Shown here: piece after piece, positions 15,405 through 23,745 of the stretch | Layout of the letters: each line of letters begins with the position of its first letter | Position numbering within the stretch: the stretch's first letter is position 1 | Assembly (NCBI GenBank): GCA_046153505.1 | Contig: JBJXDT010000051.1 | Location: 1-24,684, forward strand | Length of the DNA: 24,684 bases | Direction of reading: 5' to 3' | DNA from: JBJXDT01 sp046153505 | GTDB lineage: Bacteria > Pseudomonadota > Gammaproteobacteria > Burkholderiales > Methylophilaceae | Made by a program: the position numbers and the translations under genes | The notes under the pieces: model-generated | The model's database searches: none | What the model was told of the DNA's origin: nothing | Seen by the model: only the letters and a program-made list of their open reading frames with translations

Positions 15405-16868
15405 ATGACTATCGCCCTAAATGATTCCAGTCTGCTGCGCCAACAATGTTTTATTGATGGTGCTTGGCATGACGCAGACAATGCTGCAACGATTAATGTG
15501 ACAAACCCAGCGACAGGTGCGGTGATTGGCACAGTGCCTAAAATGGGCATGGCTGAGACACGTCGCGCGATTGAAGCGGCTAATAAGGCGCAACCACTTT
15601 GGCGCGCTAAAACGGCTGGTGAACGCGCCAAAATATTGCGTAAATGGTATGAGTTAATGCTTGCTAACCAAGAGGATTTGGCCTTGCTCATGACCAGTGA
15701 GCAAGGCAAACCGCTTGCCGAAGCGAAAGGCGAAATTGGCTATGCCGCTTCTTTTATAGAGTGGTTTTCTGAAGAAGGTAAGCGCGTCTATGGCGATACG
15801 ATTCCCGCTCCTCGCGGTGATGCGCGCATTGTGGTAGTGAAAGAGCCAATTGGTGTTTGTGTGGCGATTACGCCTTGGAACTTCCCCGCCGCCATGATTA
15901 CACGCAAAGCTGGCGCCGCCTTGGCTGCAGGTTGCACCATGGTGATTAAGCCTGCATCGCAAACACCCTATTCTGCGCTGGCTTTGGTAGAGCTCGCCAC
16001 GCGTGCAGGTATCCCTGCAGGCGTGCTATCCATCGTAACAGGGTCCGCTAAAGAGATTGGCGGCGAAATGACTAGCAACCCGTTGGTGCGGAAACTAAGC
16101 TTTACAGGCTCAACAGAGATTGGCATTCAATTACTGCAAGAATGCGCGCCTACTGTGAAAAAAACATCGATGGAATTAGGCGGTAATGCGCCGTTTATTG
16201 TGTTTGATGATGCAGATTTAGATGCAGCGGTAGCTGGTGCCATGTTTTCTAAATTCCGTAATGCTGGCCAAACTTGCGTATGTGCAAACCGCATGCTAGT
16301 GCAAGCAGGAATTTATGATGCCTTTGCCAACAAGTTATCAGAAGCCGTGGCAAAACTAAAAGTGGGGAATGGCTTGGAAGAAGGCACCACACAAGGCCCA
16401 ATGATTGACGAAAAGGCAGTTGCAAAAGTAGAAGAGTTAATTAGCGATGCAAAAAACAAAGGAGCATCAGTTGCCTTAGGCGGCAATCGTCATGCGCTTG
16501 GTGGTAGCTTCTTTACACCAACCGTACTTACTAATGTGACCAAGGACATGCTAGTCGCCAAAGAGGAAATTTTTGGCCCAGTGGCGCCCTTGTTTAAATT
16601 TGATACTGAAGCACAAGCAATCAAAATGGCCAATGATACCGAATTTGGATTAGCGGCTTACTTCTTTAGTAAAGATATCAGCCGCGTTTGGCGTGTAGCT
16701 GAGGCCTTGGAATATGGCATGGTGGGTATTAATACAGGCGCCATCTCTAACGAAATGTCGCCTTTTGGTGGCATCAAGTCCTCAGGCTTAGGGCGTGAAG
16801 GCTCTAAATATGGGATTGAAGATTATCTAGAAGTTAAATATTTATGTATGGGAATTAGCCCAGCATAA
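15405..16868 (+). CDS. gabD: Succinate-semialdehyde dehydrogenase (NADP+)
   Basis: Oxidises succinate semialdehyde from GABA transamination to succinate, feeding the TCA cycle. It has 487 aa; E. coli GabD has 482, and the match is very close along the whole length. Diagnostic segments are LNDSSLLRQQCFIDGAW at the N-terminus, TPWNFPAAMITRK (Asn159), ELGGNAPFIVFDDADLD (Glu257), the catalytic Cys291 in NAGQTCVCANR with the redox-partner Cys293, and the C-terminal GGIKSSGLGREGSKYGIEDYLE. It starts 9 bp after puuB, with a weak AAGAGA site. Confidence 0.95.
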   Translation: MTIALNDSSLLRQQCFIDGAWHDADNAATINVTNPATGAVIGTVPKMGMAETRRAIEAANKAQPLWRAKTAGERAKILRKWYELMLANQEDLALLMTSEQGKPLAEAKGEIGYAASFIEWFSEEGKRVYGDTIPAPRGDARIVVVKEPIGVCVAITPWNFPAAMITRKAGAALAAGCTMVIKPASQTPYSALALVELATRAGIPAGVLSIVTGSAKEIGGEMTSNPLVRKLSFTGSTEIGIQLLQECAPTVKKTSMELGGNAPFIVFDDADLDAAVAGAMFSKFRNAGQTCVCANRMLVQAGIYDAFANKLSEAVAKLKVGNGLEEGTTQGPMIDEKAVAKVEELISDAKNKGASVALGGNRHALGGSFFTPTVLTNVTKDMLVAKEEIFGPVAPLFKFDTEAQAIKMANDTEFGLAAYFFSKDISRVWRVAEALEYGMVGINTGAISNEMSPFGGIKSSGLGREGSKYGIEDYLEVKYLCMGISPA

Positions 16869-16889
16869 CGCGCTTTAAAGGAGCATAGT

Positions 16890-18266
16890 ATGGACATGAA
16901 AGCAAAAAGTAATGCTGATTTAATGGCACGTCGCACGGCTGCAGTGCCGCGTGGAATTGGTAATGCTCATGCCATTTTTGTTGACCACGCATTAAACAGT
17001 GAGATTTGGGATGTCGAGGGTAAGCGCTATATCGATTTTTGCGCGGGCATCGCCGTGGTTAATACAGGCCATTGTCATCCCAAAGTGGTCGCTGCCGTTA
17101 AAGAACAGCTTGAACATTTTAGCCATACCTGTTTTCAAGTAGTAGCGTACGAACATTATGTCGCTTTGGCTGAACGTCTTAATAAGCTTGCACCTGGCCC
17201 AACGCCTAAAAAAACTTTTTTTATGAACACAGGTGCTGAAGCTGTTGAAAACGCTGTCAAAGTCGCACGTGCCGCAACTGGTCGTTCTGGCATTATTGCG
17301 TTTACAGGTGCCTTTCATGGACGTAGCATGTTTTCAGTAGCCATGACAGGTAAAGTAGACCCTTACAAAAAAGGTTTTGGTCCCTTTCCGCCAGAGATTT
17401 ATCACGCCCCATTTCCTCACGCTTTGCATGGCGTAAGTGAAGATGATGCGATTAATGGTTTACTGTCCATCTTTAAAAACGATATCGAAGCAACTCGCGT
17501 AGCAGCAATATTTATCGAGCCAGTACAAGGCGAAGGCGGCTATATTCCAGCATCCAGTTGCTTTATGTGCCGTTTACGCAAAATATGTGACGAACACGGA
17601 ATTTTGCTAGTGATGGATGAGGTGCAAACTGGTATAGGTCGCTGTGGTAAATTATTTGCACATGCGCACACCCCTGTCGAGGCCGACATCATCACCTTAG
17701 CTAAAGGTCTTGGTGGCGGCTTTACCTTAGCGGCTATTATCGGCAAAGAAAAGGTTATGGATGCTGCTGCACCAGGTGGTTTGGGTAGCACCTATGCAGG
17801 CAACCCCATCACGATAGCAGCAGCCCACGCAGTATTGGACGTGATGGAGCAAGAGCAATTGCCTGCGCGGTCTATGGAAATCGGCGAGAGACTTCGCGGA
17901 CGATTTAACGCCATGAAAGAGAAGGTAAGTTTCATTACCGAAGTGCGTGGCTTGGGTGCGATGACAGGTGTGGAATTCTGTCATGATAATGATCCGCATA
18001 AACCTGCCGCAGATATTGCCAACACACTTAAATCTGAATGCGCAAAACGTGGCTTATTAATCCTTAATTGTGGCATTTATGGCAACGTCCTGCGTGTGAT
18101 GGTACCACTTACAATTAGCGATGCACTTTTGGACGAAGGCTTGCAAATTATTGAATCTATTTTGCTAGAAATTCAAGCTGGCATGCCACAAAAGGCACCG
18201 TTCTATCAGGCACCTTTATTAGCAAACACAGGTTGCGGCTCTGCGCAAAATTGCATTTTAAAATAG
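16890..18266 (+). CDS. gabT: 4-aminobutyrate--2-oxoglutarate aminotransferase
   Basis: PLP enzyme converting GABA plus 2-oxoglutarate to succinate semialdehyde plus glutamate. The core aligns with GabT/PuuE: RRTAAVPRGIGNAHAIF (14-30), AGIAVVNTGHCHPKVV, TGAEAVENAVKVARAATGRSG, IEPVQGEGGY, Asp243 in MDEVQTGIGR and the PLP Lys272 in LAKGLGGGFTLAA. At 458 aa it is about 30 residues longer than E. coli GabT (426). The excess is mostly a C-terminal tail after the usual end, with two Cys near the terminus (GCGSAQNC), of unknown purpose. An AAAGGAG site at 16877-16883 gives good initiation. It directly follows gabD, and an aminotransferase of a different subgroup follows 7 bp later. Confidence 0.92.
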   Translation: MDMKAKSNADLMARRTAAVPRGIGNAHAIFVDHALNSEIWDVEGKRYIDFCAGIAVVNTGHCHPKVVAAVKEQLEHFSHTCFQVVAYEHYVALAERLNKLAPGPTPKKTFFMNTGAEAVENAVKVARAATGRSGIIAFTGAFHGRSMFSVAMTGKVDPYKKGFGPFPPEIYHAPFPHALHGVSEDDAINGLLSIFKNDIEATRVAAIFIEPVQGEGGYIPASSCFMCRLRKICDEHGILLVMDEVQTGIGRCGKLFAHAHTPVEADIITLAKGLGGGFTLAAIIGKEKVMDAAAPGGLGSTYAGNPITIAAAHAVLDVMEQEQLPARSMEIGERLRGRFNAMKEKVSFITEVRGLGAMTGVEFCHDNDPHKPAADIANTLKSECAKRGLLILNCGIYGNVLRVMVPLTISDALLDEGLQIIESILLEIQAGMPQKAPFYQAPLLANTGCGSAQNCILK

Positions 18267-18273
18267 ACCGAAC

Positions 18274-19587
18274 ATGACCAATTTAGAAAATTACTGGCTT
18301 CCTTTTACGCCCAATAAATACTTTAAACAGCACCCGAAAATGGTGGTGTTGGCCAAAGGTGCGTATTACACCACAGAATCTGGCAATCAATTGTTTGATT
18401 GTTTATCTGGCTTATGGTGCAGTCCTATTGGGCATAGCCATCCCAAAATTGTAGAGGCATTTACTAAACAAGCGCAAACTTTGGATTTTGCGCCCAGCTT
18501 TCAGGTAGGCAGCCCCAATGCTTTTAAACTTGCTGAGTGCATTGCCAAGATGGCGCCTGAGGGCTTAGACCGTGTGTTTTTTTGTAACTCTGGTTCAGAA
18601 GCAGTTGATACAGCATTAAAAGTTGCGTTGGCATACCATGGCGCGCGTGGCGATAGTAAGCGCACACGTTTTATTGGTCGCGAGCGTGGCTATCATGGCG
18701 TGGGATTTGGTGGGATTTCCGTGGGTGGCATGGTGGCAAATCGCAAAGCATTTTCTAGCGCCATGTTACCCAGCATTGACCATCTGCCACATACTTGGGA
18801 CACAACACAAATGGGATTTTCCAAGGGTCAACCTAATTGGGGTGCGCACTTAGCAGAAAATTTAGAGCGTTTGGTTGCACTACACGATGCATCCACCATT
18901 GCGGCGGTCATTGTAGAACCCATGCAAGGTTCAACAGGCGTAATAGTTCCGCCAGTGGGTTATTTACAAAAATTGCGAGAAATCTGCACTAAGCACGGCA
19001 TTTTGCTGATTTTTGATGAGGTAATTACAGGCTTTGGGCGCTTAGGTGAGAATTTTGGCGCACAAAAATTAGGCGTCACTCCTGACATTATCACCTTCGC
19101 CAAGGCCGTTACTAATGGCGTTATTCCGCTAGGCGGCATCATAGCAAAACGCAGTATTTATGAAGCCTTTATGAGTATTAACCAGCCCGAACACATGGCA
19201 GAGCTGTTCCACGGATACACCTATACTGGTCACCCCATGGCCTGTGCGGTTGGCTTGGCTTGCTTAGATATATACCAAGAGGAAGGTTTGTTTAAACGCT
19301 CTGCCGAGTTGGCGCTAGTTTTAGAAAATGCGGTACATAGCCTAAAAGGAGAAGATGGCGTCACTGACATTCGTAATTTTGGATTGGCCGCCGCAATTGA
19401 TTTGGCACCGTTTAGCATGCCGGGTTTACGCGCATTTAAAGTATTTGAGCACGGCTTTGCAAACCAACATCTATTCCGCATAACGGCAGACACTATTTCA
19501 CTTGCACCGCCATTTATTAGCACGCCTAAAGAGATAGAAAATATGATTGATGGTCTTCGCACTGCGATTCGCACCGTAAAAGAATAA
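18274..19587 (+). CDS. bauA: Beta-alanine--pyruvate aminotransferase (class III)
   Basis: PLP enzyme predicted to convert beta-alanine plus pyruvate to malonate semialdehyde plus alanine. It has 437 aa and closely resembles the omega-amino-acid:pyruvate aminotransferase of Pseudomonas (about 448 aa): YWLPFTPNKYF, LFDCLSGLWCSPIGHSHP, CNSGSEAVDTALKVALAYH, GRERGYHGVGFGGISVGGM, VEPMQGSTGVIVPPVGYL, Asp248 in FDEVITGFGR, Lys277 in FAKAVTNGVIPLGG and HGYTYTGHPMACA. Only 7 bp separate it from gabT. The CoA-acylating semialdehyde dehydrogenase two genes downstream would use its product, supporting the beta-alanine assignment over a general omega-transaminase. Confidence 0.87.
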   Translation: MTNLENYWLPFTPNKYFKQHPKMVVLAKGAYYTTESGNQLFDCLSGLWCSPIGHSHPKIVEAFTKQAQTLDFAPSFQVGSPNAFKLAECIAKMAPEGLDRVFFCNSGSEAVDTALKVALAYHGARGDSKRTRFIGRERGYHGVGFGGISVGGMVANRKAFSSAMLPSIDHLPHTWDTTQMGFSKGQPNWGAHLAENLERLVALHDASTIAAVIVEPMQGSTGVIVPPVGYLQKLREICTKHGILLIFDEVITGFGRLGENFGAQKLGVTPDIITFAKAVTNGVIPLGGIIAKRSIYEAFMSINQPEHMAELFHGYTYTGHPMACAVGLACLDIYQEEGLFKRSAELALVLENAVHSLKGEDGVTDIRNFGLAAAIDLAPFSMPGLRAFKVFEHGFANQHLFRITADTISLAPPFISTPKEIENMIDGLRTAIRTVKE

Positions 19588-19607
19588 ATATAGGAAAGGA
19601 ATTCATT

Positions 19608-20033
19608 ATGCATTTATATATCACAATTGGTACAAATAATATGATTCGTGCGATGAAATTCTACAACGCTGTGTTACCTATTTTTGAGTTGAAAGGTCGA
19701 GCCACAAATGGTGAAGCGGACTGGGAAGATTGGGCGGGCTATGGAAAGGAAAACCATGAAGGGTTATTCGAAGAGTTATTATGGCTATGCGGTAAACCTT
19801 TTAATGGAAATCCAGCAACACATGGCAACGGCTCATTAGTGGGGTTTAAGGTAAACAGCTGGAACGAAGTGGATCGTTTTTATGCTGTCGCACTCGCTAA
19901 CGGAGGCACTTGTGAAGGTGCACCAGGTTTGCGATTAAACGTTGCACCTGATTTTTATGCAGCATATGTGCGCGATCCAGATGGTAATAAATTAGCCTCT
20001 GTTTGCGAAGGTTTTACGGAATCACAAAATTAA
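19608..20033 (+). CDS. VOC (glyoxalase/dioxygenase fold) superfamily protein, function unknown
   Basis: Small cytoplasmic protein of 141 aa with the two-repeat VOC fold. The first module is YITIGTNNMIRAMKFYNAVLPIFEL (about 4-28) and the second GSLVGFKVNSWNEVDRFYAVALANGG, ending YAAYVRDPDGNKLASVCEGF. In metal-using relatives a His normally follows the start of each module and a Glu follows DPDGN; here the corresponding positions read Tyr, Leu/Val and Ala/Ser, so the usual metal ligands appear missing (judged by eye). A good AAAGGA site precedes the ATG. It sits between the beta-alanine aminotransferase and the malonate-semialdehyde dehydrogenase genes, suggesting a role linked to that branch, for instance binding or detoxifying a reactive aldehyde; this is speculation. 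Confidence 0.8.
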   Translation: MHLYITIGTNNMIRAMKFYNAVLPIFELKGRATNGEADWEDWAGYGKENHEGLFEELLWLCGKPFNGNPATHGNGSLVGFKVNSWNEVDRFYAVALANGGTCEGAPGLRLNVAPDFYAAYVRDPDGNKLASVCEGFTESQN

Positions 20034-20059
20034 AAAAGTTTATCTAAAAAGGCAATAAA

Positions 20060-21556
20060 ATGAGCACCAAAATTACCCCCCATTGGATTAATGGACAAAC
20101 AATCACTCCATCAAGCGGTCGCTATGCGGATGTTTTTAACCCCGCGACTGGCGTAGTCACCAGCCAAGTGCCGCTTGCAAGTACTGCAGAAGTAAACAAC
20201 GCTGTGACAAATGCATTTGAAGCATTCCCTGCTTGGGCTGCCACAACGCCCTTACGCAGGAGCCGTATTATGTTTAAATTTAAAAGTTTACTTGAAGCCC
20301 ACGCCGATGAAATCGCAAAATTAATTTCGCAAGAGCACGGTAAAGTGTTGGGCGATGCGGCGGCGGAGTTTCAACGTGGTTTAGAAAACGTAGAGTTTGC
20401 CTGCGGTGCGCCGCAGTTTTTAAAGGGCGAATTTAGCGAAAATGTGGGCACGGATGTGGACAGCTACTCGATGCGTCAGCCTCTCGGCGTGGTGGTAGGT
20501 ATTACACCGTTTAACTTCCCTGCCATGGTGCCGATGTGGATGTTTCCTTTAGCAATTGTGTGCGGCAATACCTTTGTGCTTAAACCTTCTGAACGTGTGC
20601 CAAGCACTGCCATTTACCTAGCACAACTGTTAAAAGAAGCTGGCCTACCCGATGGCGTTTTTAACGTAGTGCATGGGGATAAAGAGGCGGTCAACGCCTT
20701 GCTCGCACACCCAAATATAAAAGCCATCAGTTTTGTTGGCTCTACCCCCATTGCTAAATATATCCATACGACAGCATCAGCCAACGCTAAGCGCGTGCAA
20801 GCTTTAGGTGGTGCAAAGAACCATATGCTGGTAATGCCAGATGCCGATTTAGATATGACCGCAGATGCACTAATGGGTGCAGCCTATGGTGCAGCAGGAG
20901 AGCGCTGCATGGCAATTTCCGTGGCTGTAGTAGTAGGTGATAAAGTGGCCGATGAGTTAGTAGCCAAACTTACGCCAAAAGTAAAAAACATTGTGATTGC
21001 TGACGGCATGAACGCCAAGGCAGAAATGGGTCCACTAATTACTGCACAGCATCGCGATAAGGTGCGTGGTTACATTGACAGTGGCGTTGAGCAAGGTGCA
21101 AAAATTCCTGTTGATGGTCGTGCATTAAATACGCCAAGTGACGGCTTCTTTTTAGCCGGTACCTTGTTTGACCATGTAAAACCCGACATGAAAATATATT
21201 GCGAGGAAATTTTTGGACCAGTGTTGTGTGTGGTGCGTGTTAAAACTTACAAGGAAGCCGTGGACTTAATTAATGCGCATGAGTTCGGTAATGGCACCGC
21301 CATCTTTACTCGCGACGGTGCCGCAGCAAGGGCATTTGTGAGCGAGATCGAAGTCGGTATGGTGGGCATCAATGCACCAATTCCTGTACCGATGGCGTTC
21401 CACAGTTTTGGTGGATGGAAATCCTCCATTTTTGGTGACCATGCGATTTATGGTCCTGAAGGGGTGCGTTTTTATACAAGAATTAAGACGGTAACTGCAC
21501 GCTGGCCAAATAAAGTGAGTAGTGGCGCAGAATTTATTATGCCAACAGGAAGATGA
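20060..21556 (+). CDS. mmsA: CoA-acylating malonate/methylmalonate-semialdehyde dehydrogenase
   Basis: NAD-dependent, CoA-acylating aldehyde dehydrogenase; in this setting it should turn malonate semialdehyde into acetyl-CoA and CO2. It has 498 aa, the family's usual length. MmsA hallmarks are WINGQTITPSSGRYADVFNPATG, ITPFNFPAMVPMWMFPLA (148-165), ALGGAKNHMLVMPDAD (248-263), where the general-base Glu of hydrolytic ALDHs is replaced, and the catalytic Cys283 in GERCMAIS. The C-terminal PVPMAFHSFGGWKSSIFGD is also characteristic. A role in valine breakdown (methylmalonate semialdehyde to propionyl-CoA) is the standard alternative, but the beta-alanine aminotransferase two genes upstream favours a BauC-like function. 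An AAAAAGG site precedes the ATG. Confidence 0.9.
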   Translation: MSTKITPHWINGQTITPSSGRYADVFNPATGVVTSQVPLASTAEVNNAVTNAFEAFPAWAATTPLRRSRIMFKFKSLLEAHADEIAKLISQEHGKVLGDAAAEFQRGLENVEFACGAPQFLKGEFSENVGTDVDSYSMRQPLGVVVGITPFNFPAMVPMWMFPLAIVCGNTFVLKPSERVPSTAIYLAQLLKEAGLPDGVFNVVHGDKEAVNALLAHPNIKAISFVGSTPIAKYIHTTASANAKRVQALGGAKNHMLVMPDADLDMTADALMGAAYGAAGERCMAISVAVVVGDKVADELVAKLTPKVKNIVIADGMNAKAEMGPLITAQHRDKVRGYIDSGVEQGAKIPVDGRALNTPSDGFFLAGTLFDHVKPDMKIYCEEIFGPVLCVVRVKTYKEAVDLINAHEFGNGTAIFTRDGAAARAFVSEIEVGMVGINAPIPVPMAFHSFGGWKSSIFGDHAIYGPEGVRFYTRIKTVTARWPNKVSSGAEFIMPTGR

Positions 21557-21571
21557 CACAAGGATAATCCA

Positions 21572-22909
21572 ATGGATTTAACATCGGCTGCTGCATTTAT
21601 TAAAACGCGTCAAATCAAAGAAGTGGAGTGTGTATTCCCCACCATCAATGCCACTTTGCGCGGCAAAGTGATGCGCGCGCACGACTTTGCCAATGGCAAT
21701 GAGTTACGCATTGCGCGTGCGGTGATTTTGCAAACTATTAACGGCGAATATTGCGATGATCACGTGATTGGCGCTATAGACAACGATACAATTTTAAAAC
21801 CTGATTACAGCTCAATTAAACAGCTGCCATGGGCAAAAGACCGTGCATGGGTGCTACATGATTGCATGAATTTTGACGGCACACCTTCAGAACACGCGCC
21901 TCGTAATGTTCTCAAAAAAGTGCTTGCGCAGTATGAAGCGCTTGGCTTAAAACCTGTAGTTGCGCCTGAAATTGAGTTTTACTTGTTTAAACGCGACGGC
22001 AACGAAGCCAATGCCTTCACATACCCCACAATGCGCGGCAGCAGTATTGAGCAAGAGCGCCAAATGGCTTATAGCTTAAATTCCACCGCTGAATTGGCCC
22101 CTTTTTGGAACGAATTGCAGGCCTCTTACGATGCGCTTGGCATCCGCACCGATACTTGGTTACACGAAATGGCACCCAACCAGTTTGAGCTAAATTTATT
22201 ACATGGCGATGCCTTAAAACTTGCGGATGACGTGGTGCTGTTTAAGCACACTATGCGAGAAATAGCTGCAAAACACGGGCTTAGTGCCGTATTTATGGCC
22301 AAACCTTTGCAAGGTTTTGATGGTAGCTCAATGCATATTCACCAAAGCATTGTTGATGCGAAAGGCAACAATATCTTCAGTGAGGCAAATGGCGAAGCGA
22401 CGCCTGCTTTTTATGCCTACATTGCAGGCTTACAAACCTATTTGGCCGATTTAATGCCGCTTATTGCGCCATTTGTAAACTCTTGGCGACGTTATGTCGC
22501 AGGCACTCAAGCGCCCTATAACATGCAGTGGGGGTACGACAACCGCACTGTTGGTTTACGTGTTCCACATTCCAGTCCAGCAGCGCGTCGCGTGGAAAAC
22601 CGTTTTGCGGGCAGTGATGCAAACCCGTATCTCGCGATGGCGGTATCTCTTGTGTCTGGATTGCGTGGCATGCAAGACAAACTCACCCCTCGCTCGCCAG
22701 TTAATGACACCGATGGTTATGCATTTCCCCGCGAAATTGCTAATGGATTAGAAAGTGCTTTAATGCAGCTTAAAAATAGCCAACATGCCCGTGCTCTATT
22801 TGGAGATATGTTTATAGACGCATTCCTAAATGTAAAAGAAATCGAGCTTGCGCATTTTATGAATGATGTGAGTAGCTGGGATAGGCGCTATCTGGGGCAT
22901 CAGGCCTAA
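21572..22909 (+). CDS. Gamma-glutamyl-polyamine synthetase, second PuuA-like glutamine synthetase homologue
   Basis: Glutamine synthetase-superfamily ligase of 445 aa, paralogous to the PuuA at 5389 but clearly diverged. It keeps the active-site pattern: RGKVM after the N-terminal strand, APEIEFY (E133, E135), HEMAPNQFELNLLHGD, SSMHIHQS, NSWRRYVAGTQAPYNMQWGYDNRTVGLRVP and ENRFAGSDANPYLAMA. The N-terminus reads VFPTINATLRGKV where PuuA has VPDMTGIPRGKI. The substrate is an amine that cannot be read from the sequence; its position after the beta-alanine branch suggests diaminopropane or spermidine rather than putrescine (inference). An AAGGA site lies 7 bp before the ATG, and its stop overlaps the convergent potI by 4 bp. 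Confidence 0.85.
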   Translation: MDLTSAAAFIKTRQIKEVECVFPTINATLRGKVMRAHDFANGNELRIARAVILQTINGEYCDDHVIGAIDNDTILKPDYSSIKQLPWAKDRAWVLHDCMNFDGTPSEHAPRNVLKKVLAQYEALGLKPVVAPEIEFYLFKRDGNEANAFTYPTMRGSSIEQERQMAYSLNSTAELAPFWNELQASYDALGIRTDTWLHEMAPNQFELNLLHGDALKLADDVVLFKHTMREIAAKHGLSAVFMAKPLQGFDGSSMHIHQSIVDAKGNNIFSEANGEATPAFYAYIAGLQTYLADLMPLIAPFVNSWRRYVAGTQAPYNMQWGYDNRTVGLRVPHSSPAARRVENRFAGSDANPYLAMAVSLVSGLRGMQDKLTPRSPVNDTDGYAFPREIANGLESALMQLKNSQHARALFGDMFIDAFLNVKEIELAHFMNDVSSWDRRYLGHQA

Positions 22910-23745
22910 TGAGGATTTAGCGCTAGTTGCATCTCTTTAGCGTGCTGTTTTTCACGCTTGCGTGTCATTACACTGCTAATAATTATGCCGATAGTTACGG
23001 CAAAAATAAATAATGTGCCTAGTGCATTAATTTCAGGATTTAGGCCAAGGCGCGTGCGCGAAAAAACCACTAAAGGCAAAGTTGATGATCCTGGTCCTGA
23101 AAGAAAAGCTGAGAGCACAACGTTATCAATGGAAATGGTAAAGGATAGCAGCCAACCAGAAATTAATGCTTGCGAAATCAACGGCAGGGTTATATCAAAG
23201 AATGCTTTTAAGGGCGGCGCACCTAAATCATGTGCTGCCTCAATAAGCGATTTGTCCATCTCGGACAACCTAGATTGTACTGTAATTGCCACATAGGCGA
23301 TGCAGCTAATGGTATGTCCTATCCATATCGTGAAAAATCCCCGATCCTCAGGCCACCCAAGCAACTGCTGCATATTCACAAACAATAATAATAGCGATAT
23401 GCCCAAAATCACTTCCGGCAACACAATGGGCGCATTCAACATGGCCATAAAGTGTGTGAAGCCAAAAAATCGCCCATAACGCGCCAATATCATGGCCGAC
23501 CAAGTACCAATAATCACGGCAGCAAACGCTGTTGCAACAGCAATCTTAAAGCTAAACCAGGCAGCATCTACAAGCTCATCATCGTTCAGCAATGCACCAT
23601 ACCACTTGAAAGAAAACCCAGACCATACATTGGCTAGTTTAGATTCATTAAACGAATACACAATTACTACCAACAATGGTAAATATAAGAATAAAAATGC
23701 AAGCCACAACACAGTTTGAGAAAAAATTCGATTTGGCTTAATCAT
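22906..23745 (-). CDS. potI: Polyamine ABC transporter permease PotI, second copy
   Basis: MetI-fold inner-membrane permease of 279 aa with about six membrane segments; the first contains FLFLYLPLLVVIVYSFNES (17-35) and the EAA loop is EAAHDLGAPPLKAFFDITLPL (169-189). It shares the PotI hallmarks of the copy at 11678, such as the NVWSGFSFKWYGAL and SFTISIDNVVLSAFLSGPGSSTLP segments, but on average is distinctly different, so it is a paralogue rather than a recent duplicate. The C-terminal tail is basic. It overlaps the upstream potH by 8 bp (coupled translation) and converges with the glutamine synthetase homologue, leaving no room for an intergenic terminator. Confidence 0.92.
   Translation of the reverse strand: MIKPNRIFSQTVLWLAFLFLYLPLLVVIVYSFNESKLANVWSGFSFKWYGALLNDDELVDAAWFSFKIAVATAFAAVIIGTWSAMILARYGRFFGFTHFMAMLNAPIVLPEVILGISLLLLFVNMQQLLGWPEDRGFFTIWIGHTISCIAYVAITVQSRLSEMDKSLIEAAHDLGAPPLKAFFDITLPLISQALISGWLLSFTISIDNVVLSAFLSGPGSSTLPLVVFSRTRLGLNPEINALGTLFIFAVTIGIIISSVMTRKREKQHAKEMQLALNPH

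Noticed and set aside
19230..19613. A 127-codon minus-strand open frame covering the end of the beta-alanine aminotransferase gene.
   Set aside because: The plus-strand frame is conserved family sequence through its normal end; the antisense frame shows no known motif.
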